Source: Spirochaetales bacterium
Lineage (GTDB): Bacteria; Spirochaetota; Spirochaetia; JAGLYY01
Direction: 5' to 3'
DNA length: 20,930 nt
NCBI GenBank assembly: GCA_023131935.1
Contig: JAGLYY010000047.1
Coordinates: 1-20,930, forward strand
This document shows positions 1 to 7,062 of this stretch, piece by piece. The notes beneath the pieces are model-generated. The model ran no database searches. It saw only the letters and a program-made list of their open reading frames with translations, and was not told the origin of the DNA. Both the position numbers and the translations under genes were made by a program. Positions within the stretch are counted from its first letter, which is position 1. Each line of letters opens with the position of its first letter.

Positions 1-2
1 AT

Positions 3-104
3 TAGGCTGTAGGCTGTAGGCTATTAGGAAGAAGGAGGTAGGCTATTGGGAAGAAGGCTGTAGGCTGTAGGCTATTAGGAGGAAGGAGGTAGGGTGTGGG
101 TGTT
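3..104. repeat. Tandem repeat patch built on TAGGCTR heptads
   Basis: The heptad TAGGCTG/TAGGCTA recurs head to tail (3-9, 10-16, 17-23, then again from about 54). Heptads and purine-rich GGAAGAAGGAGG stretches together make a unit of about 51 bp present twice (about 4-54 and 55-104), the first 26 bp of which are identical. The patch may continue upstream of the window. No reading frame runs through it with a ribosome binding site, and the 7-bp period does not fit a coding repeat. The same heptad occurs between recG and rsmD at 14186-14249, so it is a dispersed family in this genome. Confidence 0.85.
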
Positions 105-131
105 GATGGGATCGGTATTCCGTGGTATTTT
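103..131 (+). promoter_or_regulatory. Candidate sigma70-type promoter of the polysaccharide operon
   Basis: TTGATG (103-108) and TATTTT (126-131) are separated by exactly 17 bp. Transcription would start near 138, leaving a leader of about 13 nt that carries AAGGAG (140-145) 5 nt before the ATG at 151. The match to consensus is moderate, and the operon could instead begin upstream of the window. Confidence 0.5.
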
Positions 132-144
132 CCTTACGTAAGGA
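131..144. promoter_or_regulatory. Perfect 14-bp palindrome over the predicted start point (candidate operator)
   Basis: TCCTTACGTAAGGA is perfectly self-complementary and centred between bases 137 and 138, the start point predicted from the -10 at 126-131. It also includes most of the Shine-Dalgarno sequence of the first gene. This placement suits a dimeric repressor. An RNA hairpin is less likely because the left arm would not be transcribed from that promoter. Confidence 0.4.
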
Positions 145-150
145 GCATAC

Positions 151-1410
151 ATGACTGATCGAGTTCAACCTGCTATTCCCGAAGAGGACACCATTTCTCT
201 TCTTGATTTGATTGCTGTTCTGGCAAAACGGTGGAAGTTTATTGCCGTTACCACCTTTACCGCGGCCATCCTGATCGTACTGTTTTCAATTTTCACCCTG
301 AAGGCCCCTTCAGACTCCCCATGGAACCCCATGCCCAACCTGTTTACCCCGCAAGTGAAGGCAAGGCTGCAGGAGGGAGACAGCGGGGCTTCCTCTATGT
401 TTAAAAATGCCAGCAGTGAGTTAGGGATCCTCGCGAATCTCGCCGGAGTATCAGGAGGTTCTAGTAACGCCGATCTCGCCCAGGCACTCCTTGCGGGAAA
501 TACCCTGGTGGATACCATCACTGGGGAATTCGATTTCCTGACACGTTATAATATTGGGGAAGAACATCCGGTAACCTCCTCACGGGAGTTATTTCGAGGA
601 AAGCTTCAGGTTGATTTCGATGATTCCACCGCAATCCTCACAATCGGGTACGAAGATATCGACCGCAACTTCGCTACCAAAGTGGTAAACAGGACCCTGG
701 AGGTCCTTGATGAACGTTTTAGCGAATTAACAATGGACCAAATCAAAACAAAAAAAACTTTTATCGAGGAACGCCTTGATGAAGTGACAGATGAACTCGA
801 GAAGATCCAGAACCAGGTGATAAACTTCCAGAAAACCTACGGAATTGTCGATATCGAAGCCCAGGCTCTGCTCCAGATAGAGGAAATCGCTAAACTGAAC
901 ACCGATATCATTAACAAGGAGGTTGAGCTTCGAGGCCTCCTAGAACACCGTACCTCACAGGACCCGCAGGTCCAGCGGCTCCAGAAGGAGATCGTTCAGG
1001 CACGGGAACTGTTGGACAGCAAGAAAATGGGGTTCAGCGACTTTTCAACCGATTACCTTCCCCAAAATCAATTACCCGAAATCAGCGCCAGATACGCTGG
1101 ACTCAGGACAGAGCTGGAGATTCAACAGAATATCTACGGTCTGCTCCGTTCCCAGTACGAAACGGTAAAGCTGGAGGAACTTGATAACTCAAAAATGTTT
1201 CAGATAATCGAACTGGCAGAGATTCCGGAAATCAAATCCGGTCCCTCAAGGGGCAAGCTCTGTATAATCGTTACCATAACCGCTTTTTTCCTCGCGGTAT
1301 TCGGTGCTTTCATCATGGAATACTTCGAAAAGATTAAAAATGATCCAATAGAGGCGGAAAAACTGGCCCTCATCAAAGGACAATTCTTTCGGCCAGCCCG
1401 GAAAAAATGA
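151..1410 (+). CDS. Wzz-type polysaccharide co-polymerase (chain-length determinant)
   Basis: This 419-residue inner-membrane protein has the layout of polysaccharide co-polymerases, which set the chain length of exported polysaccharides. A short cytoplasmic N-terminus is followed by a membrane helix at about 29-50, a large periplasmic region with charged, heptad-like coiled coil at about 195-290, and a second membrane helix at about 369-390 just after a Pro/Gly-rich stretch (EIPEIKSGPSRGK, 357-369). No Walker A or tyrosine-rich tail is visible, so it is not a fused BY-kinase. The ATG at 151 has AAGGAG 5 nt upstream. Its stop overlaps the next gene by 4 nt (ATGA), so the two are probably translationally coupled. 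The family call is firm. Whether it acts in a Wzy-dependent or another pathway cannot be told here, because no polymerase, flippase or glycosyltransferase lies in the window. Confidence 0.8.
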   Translation: MTDRVQPAIPEEDTISLLDLIAVLAKRWKFIAVTTFTAAILIVLFSIFTLKAPSDSPWNPMPNLFTPQVKARLQEGDSGASSMFKNASSELGILANLAGVSGGSSNADLAQALLAGNTLVDTITGEFDFLTRYNIGEEHPVTSSRELFRGKLQVDFDDSTAILTIGYEDIDRNFATKVVNRTLEVLDERFSELTMDQIKTKKTFIEERLDEVTDELEKIQNQVINFQKTYGIVDIEAQALLQIEEIAKLNTDIINKEVELRGLLEHRTSQDPQVQRLQKEIVQARELLDSKKMGFSDFSTDYLPQNQLPEISARYAGLRTELEIQQNIYGLLRSQYETVKLEELDNSKMFQIIELAEIPEIKSGPSRGKLCIIVTITAFFLAVFGAFIMEYFEKIKNDPIEAEKLALIKGQFFRPARKK

Positions 1411-1943
1411 AAATCTATGTAATACAGGTCCGGACCAGGGCTGAGGAGAAGTTTCTCACCCTTGCACGAAGGGCGCTGAAGACTTCGGGGCTTGAAGAGG
1501 GGGTTGGCACCTTCCACTGGCCCCGGCGTCAGGTCACTATCCGCAGAAAAGGGAGAAAGCTGCCCTCTCAGGCACCGATTTTCCCGGGATACATTTTTCT
1601 TGAGGCGGAAGAGGTCATTCCTGGTGTATACTGGACCTTAAAGGGGATCTCCGGGTTTTTTCAGTTTCTGAAAAGTAACCGGGCAATTGAACCTCTTACA
1701 GGGTCAGATAAAAGGCTCCTCCTCCATTTCCTCTCTTTCGGGGAGATTTTGGGGAAATCAAAGATCGTCTTTGATAAAAACAAACGGATCCGGGTATTAG
1801 AGGGTCCCTTAAAAGGACTTGAAGGGTTGATCGTAAAAGTTGACAGACGTAAGGGACGGGCAAAGGTTAAACTTTCCCTCTACGAGAATTCTTTTCTCGT
1901 AGACTTTGGTTTTGACGTGATAGAAGGCGTAAAGGATACATGA
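1407..1943 (+). CDS. loaP: LoaP/RfaH-like specialised NusG paralogue (transcription antiterminator)
   Basis: The protein has 178 residues. Positions 1-108 form a NusG N-terminal domain, with the typical opening MKIYVIQVRTRAEEKF and PIFPGYIFLE at 57-66. Positions 124-156 form a KOW domain (RIRVLEGPLKGLEGLIVKVD). NusG paralogues of the LoaP and RfaH groups bind elongating RNA polymerase and help it read through long polysaccharide or secondary-metabolite operons. LoaP proteins are known to be encoded within such clusters in Firmicutes, Actinobacteria and spirochaetes. Housekeeping nusG normally sits in the secE-nusG-rplK cluster, so placement between a Wzz gene and capD argues strongly for the specialised type. 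It overlaps both neighbours by 4 nt. RfaH proper is less likely because the C-terminus reads as an ordinary beta KOW. The target element is not identified: the predicted leader of this operon is only about 13 nt. Confidence 0.78.
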   Translation: MKIYVIQVRTRAEEKFLTLARRALKTSGLEEGVGTFHWPRRQVTIRRKGRKLPSQAPIFPGYIFLEAEEVIPGVYWTLKGISGFFQFLKSNRAIEPLTGSDKRLLLHFLSFGEILGKSKIVFDKNKRIRVLEGPLKGLEGLIVKVDRRKGRAKVKLSLYENSFLVDFGFDVIEGVKDT

Positions 1944-3421
1944 GCAAAGGACCGCATCATAACAGGATCTGTATCATAGGAGCAGGATTTGCCGGCAGGG
2001 AGATTGCCGAAGAGCTTTCCCGGAAAGAGATATTCGGAAAAGCAGCGCTCTTCCTCGACGATGATCATGAAAAAATCGGCACCTCCTTCAATGGTATTCC
2101 CATTGACGGCCCCATCGATCGGGCCGGGGAAATCCTCGCGGACAATCCGGCGGGTGAAGCAATCGTCGCTATTCCAGGCGCTTCGAAGGATCAATTGAAA
2201 CGAATATATACCCTCCTGAAAAAAACTAACCTGAAAAGGATACGTATCCTGCCAGCCCTCTCCCAGATTATTGATGGGGATGCCCATCTCATTCAGGCTC
2301 GTGAGCTTGACGCCCAGGACCTTCTTGCCAGAAATCCTGTAGCAATCCCTCTGAAAGAAAGCCTTGAATATCTCCGGGGAAAACGGGTCCTCATTACCGG
2401 CGCGGGGGGGAGTATTGGATCGGAACTCGCCCGGCAGCTCCTCTCGGGGGGCGCCCAACGGCTCTTTCTTTTTGATCATGGAGAAAATAACGTTTATGAG
2501 ATAGAGCGGGAACTCCGTATCCTCCAGGAAGAGGGGGTTGGAGAAAAAGCGACCATCGTACCGGTACTTGGAGAACTTCAGGACCGTGAGTATATGCGGT
2601 TCATCCTGAAGAGGCTCCGGGCGGATGTTATCTTCCACTGCGCGGCATATAAACATGTCCCCCTGATTGAAGAAAACCCCGTGGCTGCTATTAAAAACAA
2701 CGTGTTCGGCACACGGAACATTGTCGATGCCGCGGAGCAAGCGGCGGTATCCCGGTTTGTACTCATTTCCACCGACAAAGCCGTAGAACCGGTAAGCGTA
2801 TATGGTTCATCCAAAATGCTTGCTGAAGAGATCGTTTTACAGAAGAATAATTCAAGACAACATTTCATGGTGGTTCGTTTTGGTAATGTGTTAAACAGCC
2901 GGGGCAGCATTGTTCCCTTATTCAGACAACAGATTTTTAAAGGGGGACCGGTCACCATCACCCACCCCGAAATGAGACGGTTCTTCATGACAATACCTGA
3001 GGCAGCCTCCCTGGTTTTAAAAGCCGGTGGGGTCGGAGATGGGGGGAATCTCTATATCCTTGAGATGGGTGAACCAATCCTTATCCGGGACATAGCGGAA
3101 CAGATGATCCGGTTTTATGGATTTATACCCGAAGGGGAGATCCCCATCCGGACTATCGGATTTCGCCCCGGAGAGAAACTGGATGAAGCCCTCTGGTCTG
3201 TTGATGAAGTTCCTGAAGAGACCGATTCTCCAGGCATAAAACGGTTACTGCGGCCCCCCCGGTTCGAAGGGGGTTTAGAATCACTCCTTTCCTCCCTGAA
3301 TCCTGTCTGTTTCTACGACGAAACCCGGAAAGAGGCCTACCGCAACAGACTGCTGCTTCGGAGAATCCTCAAACCCTTCATCCCCTCCCTGGAGATACCG
3401 CCGGATGAACCGGAATACTGA
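1940..3421 (+). CDS. capD: CapD/WbpM/PglF-family UDP-sugar 4,6-dehydratase, soluble form
   Basis: The product has 493 residues and two Rossmann-type units. An N-terminal one contains GAGFAG at 14-19. The catalytic short-chain dehydrogenase domain has TGAGGSIG (153-160) for NAD(P), the STDK block with Thr278, Asp279 and Lys280, and the YGSSK pair Tyr288/Lys292. Family members remove water from UDP-GlcNAc-type sugars to give 4-keto-6-deoxy intermediates, the first step to bacillosamine-like and other amino-deoxy sugars. WbpM and PglF carry several N-terminal membrane helices; none is seen here, so this should be cytoplasmic or peripheral. PglF has Met at the catalytic Tyr position, whereas this protein keeps Tyr as FlaA1/PseB do. 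It overlaps the preceding gene by 4 nt and the aminotransferase gene by 17 nt, consistent with the two enzymes acting one after the other. Confidence 0.88.
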   Translation: MSKGPHHNRICIIGAGFAGREIAEELSRKEIFGKAALFLDDDHEKIGTSFNGIPIDGPIDRAGEILADNPAGEAIVAIPGASKDQLKRIYTLLKKTNLKRIRILPALSQIIDGDAHLIQARELDAQDLLARNPVAIPLKESLEYLRGKRVLITGAGGSIGSELARQLLSGGAQRLFLFDHGENNVYEIERELRILQEEGVGEKATIVPVLGELQDREYMRFILKRLRADVIFHCAAYKHVPLIEENPVAAIKNNVFGTRNIVDAAEQAAVSRFVLISTDKAVEPVSVYGSSKMLAEEIVLQKNNSRQHFMVVRFGNVLNSRGSIVPLFRQQIFKGGPVTITHPEMRRFFMTIPEAASLVLKAGGVGDGGNLYILEMGEPILIRDIAEQMIRFYGFIPEGEIPIRTIGFRPGEKLDEALWSVDEVPEETDSPGIKRLLRPPRFEGGLESLLSSLNPVCFYDETRKEAYRNRLLLRRILKPFIPSLEIPPDEPEY

Positions 3422-4574
3422 TTTCATCCCATTCTTTCGCCCATCCCTCGGAAATGAAGAGGAGCAAGCCCTGCTCGCTGTCCTACGAAGCGGTTGGTTG
3501 ACCACAGGAAGCGAAGCGAAAAACTTTGAAACGGAGTTCGCTTCCTGCATTGGAACAAAACACGCCCTCGCCTTGAATTCCGCTACAGCCGGGCTTCACT
3601 TAAGCCTGGAAGCCCTCGGTATTGGCCCGGGGGACAAGGTCATTACCACCCCCTATACCTTTACCTCCACCGCTGAGGTTGTCCGATATCTCGGCGCTGA
3701 TCCGGTATTTGTTGATATAGACCCCGACGCCCTGAATATGGCCCCCACATCCCTTGAGAATGCCCTCGAAGAGGACCGTAAAGGGGGAAAGGTAAAGGCG
3801 GTGATCCCTGTACATATTGCGGGTAAGCTCTGCGATATGGAGAAGATCCTTGAAATCTGCGGAGAGATACCGGTTATCGAAGATTCTGCCCATGCTTTTC
3901 CTGTGAAAAGGGGGAATACCTATGGTGGAGCTTTCGGGAAGGCAGGGATTTTTTCCTTTTATGCTACAAAAACAATTACCAGCGGCGAAGGGGGGATGCT
4001 CGTAACCAACGATGATCATCTCGCGAAGCGGGCCTCCCTGATGCGCCTCCATGGAATAAACAGGGAGATTTGGGACCGCTACACAAAACAGGGTGCTTCA
4101 TGGGAGTACGATGTGGTAGCACCGGGATTTAAGTATAATATGCCGGATATGGCCGCGGCCATAGGAAGAGTTCAACTTCGCAGGGCTGAGGTTTTTTTAA
4201 AGCGGCGCCGTGAGATTGCGGACCTTTACCGGAAGCTTATTGGAGATCAGGAGTTACTCATCCTGCCGAAGAAGGCAGGGGAAGACCACGCGTGGCACCT
4301 GTTCATTATCCAGGTTCGGGGAATAGACCGGAACGAAATGATCCGTCGTCTCGGTGAGGAAGGAATTGGTACTTCTGTACATTTCAAACCCCTTCATATC
4401 ATGACCTATTACCGGAAAAGATACGGATATCTGCCGGAAGATTTTCCTGTTTCCCTTGCAGCCTATAAACACGCCATCAGCCTGCCGATCTATCCGGGTC
4501 TCACCGACAGCGAGGTAGAGAGAATCGCTGAAACCCTTATCAAAACCGCCGGGTATCTTAAGGGGAAGAGCTAA
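3405..4574 (+). CDS. DegT/DnrJ/EryC1-family PLP-dependent sugar aminotransferase
   Basis: The 389-residue protein matches the family's usual length and motifs: RSGWLTTG (28-35), LNSATAGLHL (57-66), the cofactor-contacting EDSAHAF (159-165) with Asp160, and the PLP-binding Lys189 in SFYATKTITSGEGGM. These enzymes transfer an amino group from glutamate to a keto sugar nucleotide, usually the 4-keto-6-deoxy product of the enzyme encoded next door. With the upstream dehydratase it most likely makes a 4-amino-4,6-dideoxy-HexNAc, as in bacillosamine or pseudaminic acid pathways. The exact sugar isomer cannot be read from sequence. The gene begins 17 nt inside capD in another frame, with GGAG about 10 nt before the ATG. 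Older annotations call relatives spore coat polysaccharide biosynthesis protein SpsC. Confidence 0.9.
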   Translation: MNRNTDFIPFFRPSLGNEEEQALLAVLRSGWLTTGSEAKNFETEFASCIGTKHALALNSATAGLHLSLEALGIGPGDKVITTPYTFTSTAEVVRYLGADPVFVDIDPDALNMAPTSLENALEEDRKGGKVKAVIPVHIAGKLCDMEKILEICGEIPVIEDSAHAFPVKRGNTYGGAFGKAGIFSFYATKTITSGEGGMLVTNDDHLAKRASLMRLHGINREIWDRYTKQGASWEYDVVAPGFKYNMPDMAAAIGRVQLRRAEVFLKRRREIADLYRKLIGDQELLILPKKAGEDHAWHLFIIQVRGIDRNEMIRRLGEEGIGTSVHFKPLHIMTYYRKRYGYLPEDFPVSLAAYKHAISLPIYPGLTDSEVERIAETLIKTAGYLKGKS

Positions 4575-4576
4575 AG

Positions 4577-6577
4577 ATGTATATTAATGACTTCTCCTTT
4601 CCTGATATGCTATACGGGGTAATCCTTGGATCAACGATTCCCCGGGGAACGATCCAGGAGATACTCCTGCCGGAACTCCCCTCTCAGATTAAGGTCCTCA
4701 CTGCAAAAGAGATCCCCGGATTAAGAGAGTTCACTGTAAGGGAACAGAAGATTCCTCTGTTGGCTTACAGTGAAATCCGCTACGAAGGGGAACCTATCCT
4801 TCTTCTTTACGGCCCTGATGAATATGAATGTCGAAATTTTGCTGAGAAAATTGTTATTCGCTATGAAAGCGATTACATCATAGAGACCTTGGAACAACCC
4901 GGAGAACACCAGATTGCGGCCAGGCGGGTGATTAATTATGGTGATCCGGACACTGTATTCAGTGGGTCCTTCCAGGAAATTGAGGGGACCTATACCATTC
5001 ATCCCAAAGACATTTCTACCGGAGACGCTCAGGGAGCCCTCGTCCTGCCCCGTTCCGATTCGAAACTGCAGGTAATCAGCTCTACCCTTTGGCCTGCCCA
5101 TGTACGGAATACCGTCGCCCTCACACTGGGAATCCCGAAAAAAGATGTCTCAGTTGAATCGTCCGCAATCCTCTCACCTTCCTGGAAAAAACTCTGGTTT
5201 CCCAGTCATCTTGCCGCACTGGCCAGCTTGATCACCTTCCATACCAACCGGCCCGCGAAAATCATCCTCAGCCCCCGCGATGAACAGACCTTTGGCCCCG
5301 GGAGATCAAAGGTGATTATCCACCATCGTACCGCCCTCGATAAGGAGGGGGGTGCAATTGCTTATGATGTTGATATTCGTATTGATGGGGGAGCATACCC
5401 GGCATTCGGGAAAGAGTTACTTGATCGCACCTGCGCCGCGGCACTGGGAGCCTACCGGGGAGAGAATGTTCTCATTTCGGGAAAATTGATCCGGACGACA
5501 ACCCCTCCAAAAGAGGCTGGTAATGGAATGGGACTGGCTGAAACCTTATTTGCTCTGGAGACTCAAGTAACCCGGATCGCGGAACTTTGTCAACAGTCCC
5601 CTGTACAATGGAAAAAGCAGAACTTCCAAAAAAAGGGGGATGTTCTTCCGACAGGCGGCTTCCTCAGGGAGCGGCCGCCCGTAGAGGAACTCATCGACAT
5701 GGTTTCTGCTGTCTCTGATTTTTCCCGGAAACATGCCTCCTACGAGTTGCTGCGGAAACGGAGACCTTCCCTGCGGTATGAACGTAAACTCCTCAAGGGA
5801 ATAGGCCTTTCGATTTGTTATCAGGGAAACGGCTTTCTCGGTAAGCGCGACAATGAGCTTCCGGTTACCATGCAGGCCCGTCTGGATACCGAGGGGAAAC
5901 TCAGTCTGACAACACCCCTCGTTGTCAGTAAAACAGCTGCCGGCTGGAAGAACCTCGCCGGGTCGATTCTTGAGATCGATCCTTCAACAATTGAATTGTA
6001 CTCAGGGGAAACAACAGGAATCCCCGAGGCGGGGCCCTCCATTTTATCCCGTAATATCACAATAGGAAGCAGCCTGGTAGAGAAATGTTGTGAAGCGATC
6101 AGGCAGCGGAGGTTCAGGGACCCCCTTCCCCTTGAAATAAAGCGGACTTTCAGGATACCCCGAAACACTCACTGGAGGGAGGAGGATTTCACCGGAAATC
6201 CATTCCTCTCCCGGTCCTGGGCAGCAACAGTAGTTGAGGTGTTTATGGATCCCATACTTCTTGATGTGAAGGTGCGGGGTGTTTGGATGATAGTGGAAGC
6301 TGGAAAAATCCTCGACAGGAACTGGGCAGTAGAAACCCTTGAGGAGGGGATCTACTTTGCCCTGCAGTCCTGTGGTGCAAAAGAATGGATACCCTTCGCA
6401 AACCCGATGATTCAATTCGCTGACTCCTCTCAGAATAAAACAAAAGGGCTCGGAGACCTTCCTTTCATTGGAGTGCCTTCAGCTTATGTATGCGCGGTTT
6501 CCCAGGCTGCGGGATATTATTTCGACAGTATTCCGATAACACCTGCCCTCATGCACCGTTATATGGAGGAGTTATGA
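4577..6577 (+). CDS. Degenerate xanthine dehydrogenase/aldehyde oxidase-like large subunit lacking molybdopterin motifs
   Basis: The overall course of 666 residues follows the molybdopterin subunit of xanthine dehydrogenase-type hydroxylases: an N-terminal hammerhead-like region (MLYGVILGS 11-19, VLTAKEIPG 40-48, YEGEP 69-73), then the two large domains (SSTLWPAHVRN 168-178, VDIRIDGGAY 265-274). It is shorter than the usual 750-800 residues, and the cofactor signatures are gone. GGGFGGK is replaced by AILSPSWKK (197-205). The arginine-containing GAFRGFG block is PKEAGNGMG (311-319). No GQG motif is seen near 450. The catalytic Glu of GVGE is Asp627 in KGLGD. Catalysis with molybdenum is therefore unlikely, and a structural, redox or sensory role is possible. 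It starts 2 nt after the aminotransferase stop and overlaps the Fe-S gene by 4 nt. Family membership is clear; function is unknown. Confidence 0.8.
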   Translation: MYINDFSFPDMLYGVILGSTIPRGTIQEILLPELPSQIKVLTAKEIPGLREFTVREQKIPLLAYSEIRYEGEPILLLYGPDEYECRNFAEKIVIRYESDYIIETLEQPGEHQIAARRVINYGDPDTVFSGSFQEIEGTYTIHPKDISTGDAQGALVLPRSDSKLQVISSTLWPAHVRNTVALTLGIPKKDVSVESSAILSPSWKKLWFPSHLAALASLITFHTNRPAKIILSPRDEQTFGPGRSKVIIHHRTALDKEGGAIAYDVDIRIDGGAYPAFGKELLDRTCAAALGAYRGENVLISGKLIRTTTPPKEAGNGMGLAETLFALETQVTRIAELCQQSPVQWKKQNFQKKGDVLPTGGFLRERPPVEELIDMVSAVSDFSRKHASYELLRKRRPSLRYERKLLKGIGLSICYQGNGFLGKRDNELPVTMQARLDTEGKLSLTTPLVVSKTAAGWKNLAGSILEIDPSTIELYSGETTGIPEAGPSILSRNITIGSSLVEKCCEAIRQRRFRDPLPLEIKRTFRIPRNTHWREEDFTGNPFLSRSWAATVVEVFMDPILLDVKVRGVWMIVEAGKILDRNWAVETLEEGIYFALQSCGAKEWIPFANPMIQFADSSQNKTKGLGDLPFIGVPSAYVCAVSQAAGYYFDSIPITPALMHRYMEEL

Positions 6578-7062
6578 GAATCTCCTTTCACTTGAATGGC
6601 CGTCATGTCTCAATCAATACAATACCCGAACGCCGGCTTGCCGATATTCTCAGAGAGGATTACGGTCTTGTTGGCACACATCCCGGATGTTACAAAGGAA
6701 CCTGCGGGTTTTGTACAGTGCTTATGGATGGCAATCCGATCTATTCCTGTCTCCTTCCGGCTTTTGCCGTAAGGGAAAAAACAATAACCACTATTGAGGG
6801 ATTTCTTCCAACCAGGGAGGCCCAGGAGATACTTAAAGGGTTTCAGGAAGCGGGATGTTTACTCCCGGAATATGTCCTTGCGTCGGTACTTTTCCCGGTC
6901 AACAGTCTGCTGGAAACCACTGATATCCCGGATGAAGAGGATATCGAGGAGATAATCCGTTATTGCCACTGGGGCCCTTCCCGCTCCATGGCTTTCCGGG
7001 AGGGTATTATCATCGCGGCAAAGTTCAGAAACAGGAGAAAACGGCGTGGTAAGAGAAAGTAG
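6574..7062 (+). CDS. Xanthine dehydrogenase-like [2Fe-2S] subunit with incomplete second cluster
   Basis: The 162-residue protein matches the small iron-sulphur subunit of molybdenum hydroxylases. The N-terminal ferredoxin-like domain keeps all four ligands of the plant-type cluster: Cys39, Cys44 and Cys47 (GCYKGTCGFC), then Cys59. The C-terminal helical domain normally binds a second cluster through CGFC and CRC motifs. Here only Cys95 (AGCLLPEY) and Cys131 (RYCHWG) remain, so that cluster, the one that passes electrons from molybdopterin, probably cannot form in the usual way. The tail is strongly basic (NRRKRRGKRK). The start at 6574 was chosen over an upstream in-frame start because GGAGG lies 4 nt before it, the protein then begins like its family, and the ATGA overlap repeats the pattern of this operon. 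Confidence 0.85.
   Translation: MRISFHLNGRHVSINTIPERRLADILREDYGLVGTHPGCYKGTCGFCTVLMDGNPIYSCLLPAFAVREKTITTIEGFLPTREAQEILKGFQEAGCLLPEYVLASVLFPVNSLLETTDIPDEEDIEEIIRYCHWGPSRSMAFREGIIIAAKFRNRRKRRGKRK

Noticed and set aside
3..104. CRISPR array or coding repeat
   Set aside because: Repeats are contiguous heptads without unique spacers of constant length, no cas genes are present, and a 7-bp period does not keep a reading frame.
1880..2740. Open frame of 286 codons on the minus strand opposite loaP and capD
   Set aside because: The opposite strand holds well-matched conserved domains. This frame has no recognisable domain, promoter or ribosome binding site and is a codon-usage shadow.
6490..6573. 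In-frame N-terminal extension of the Fe-S gene
   Set aside because: It would overlap the large-subunit gene by 88 nt. The start at 6574 has GGAGG and a family-like N-terminus.
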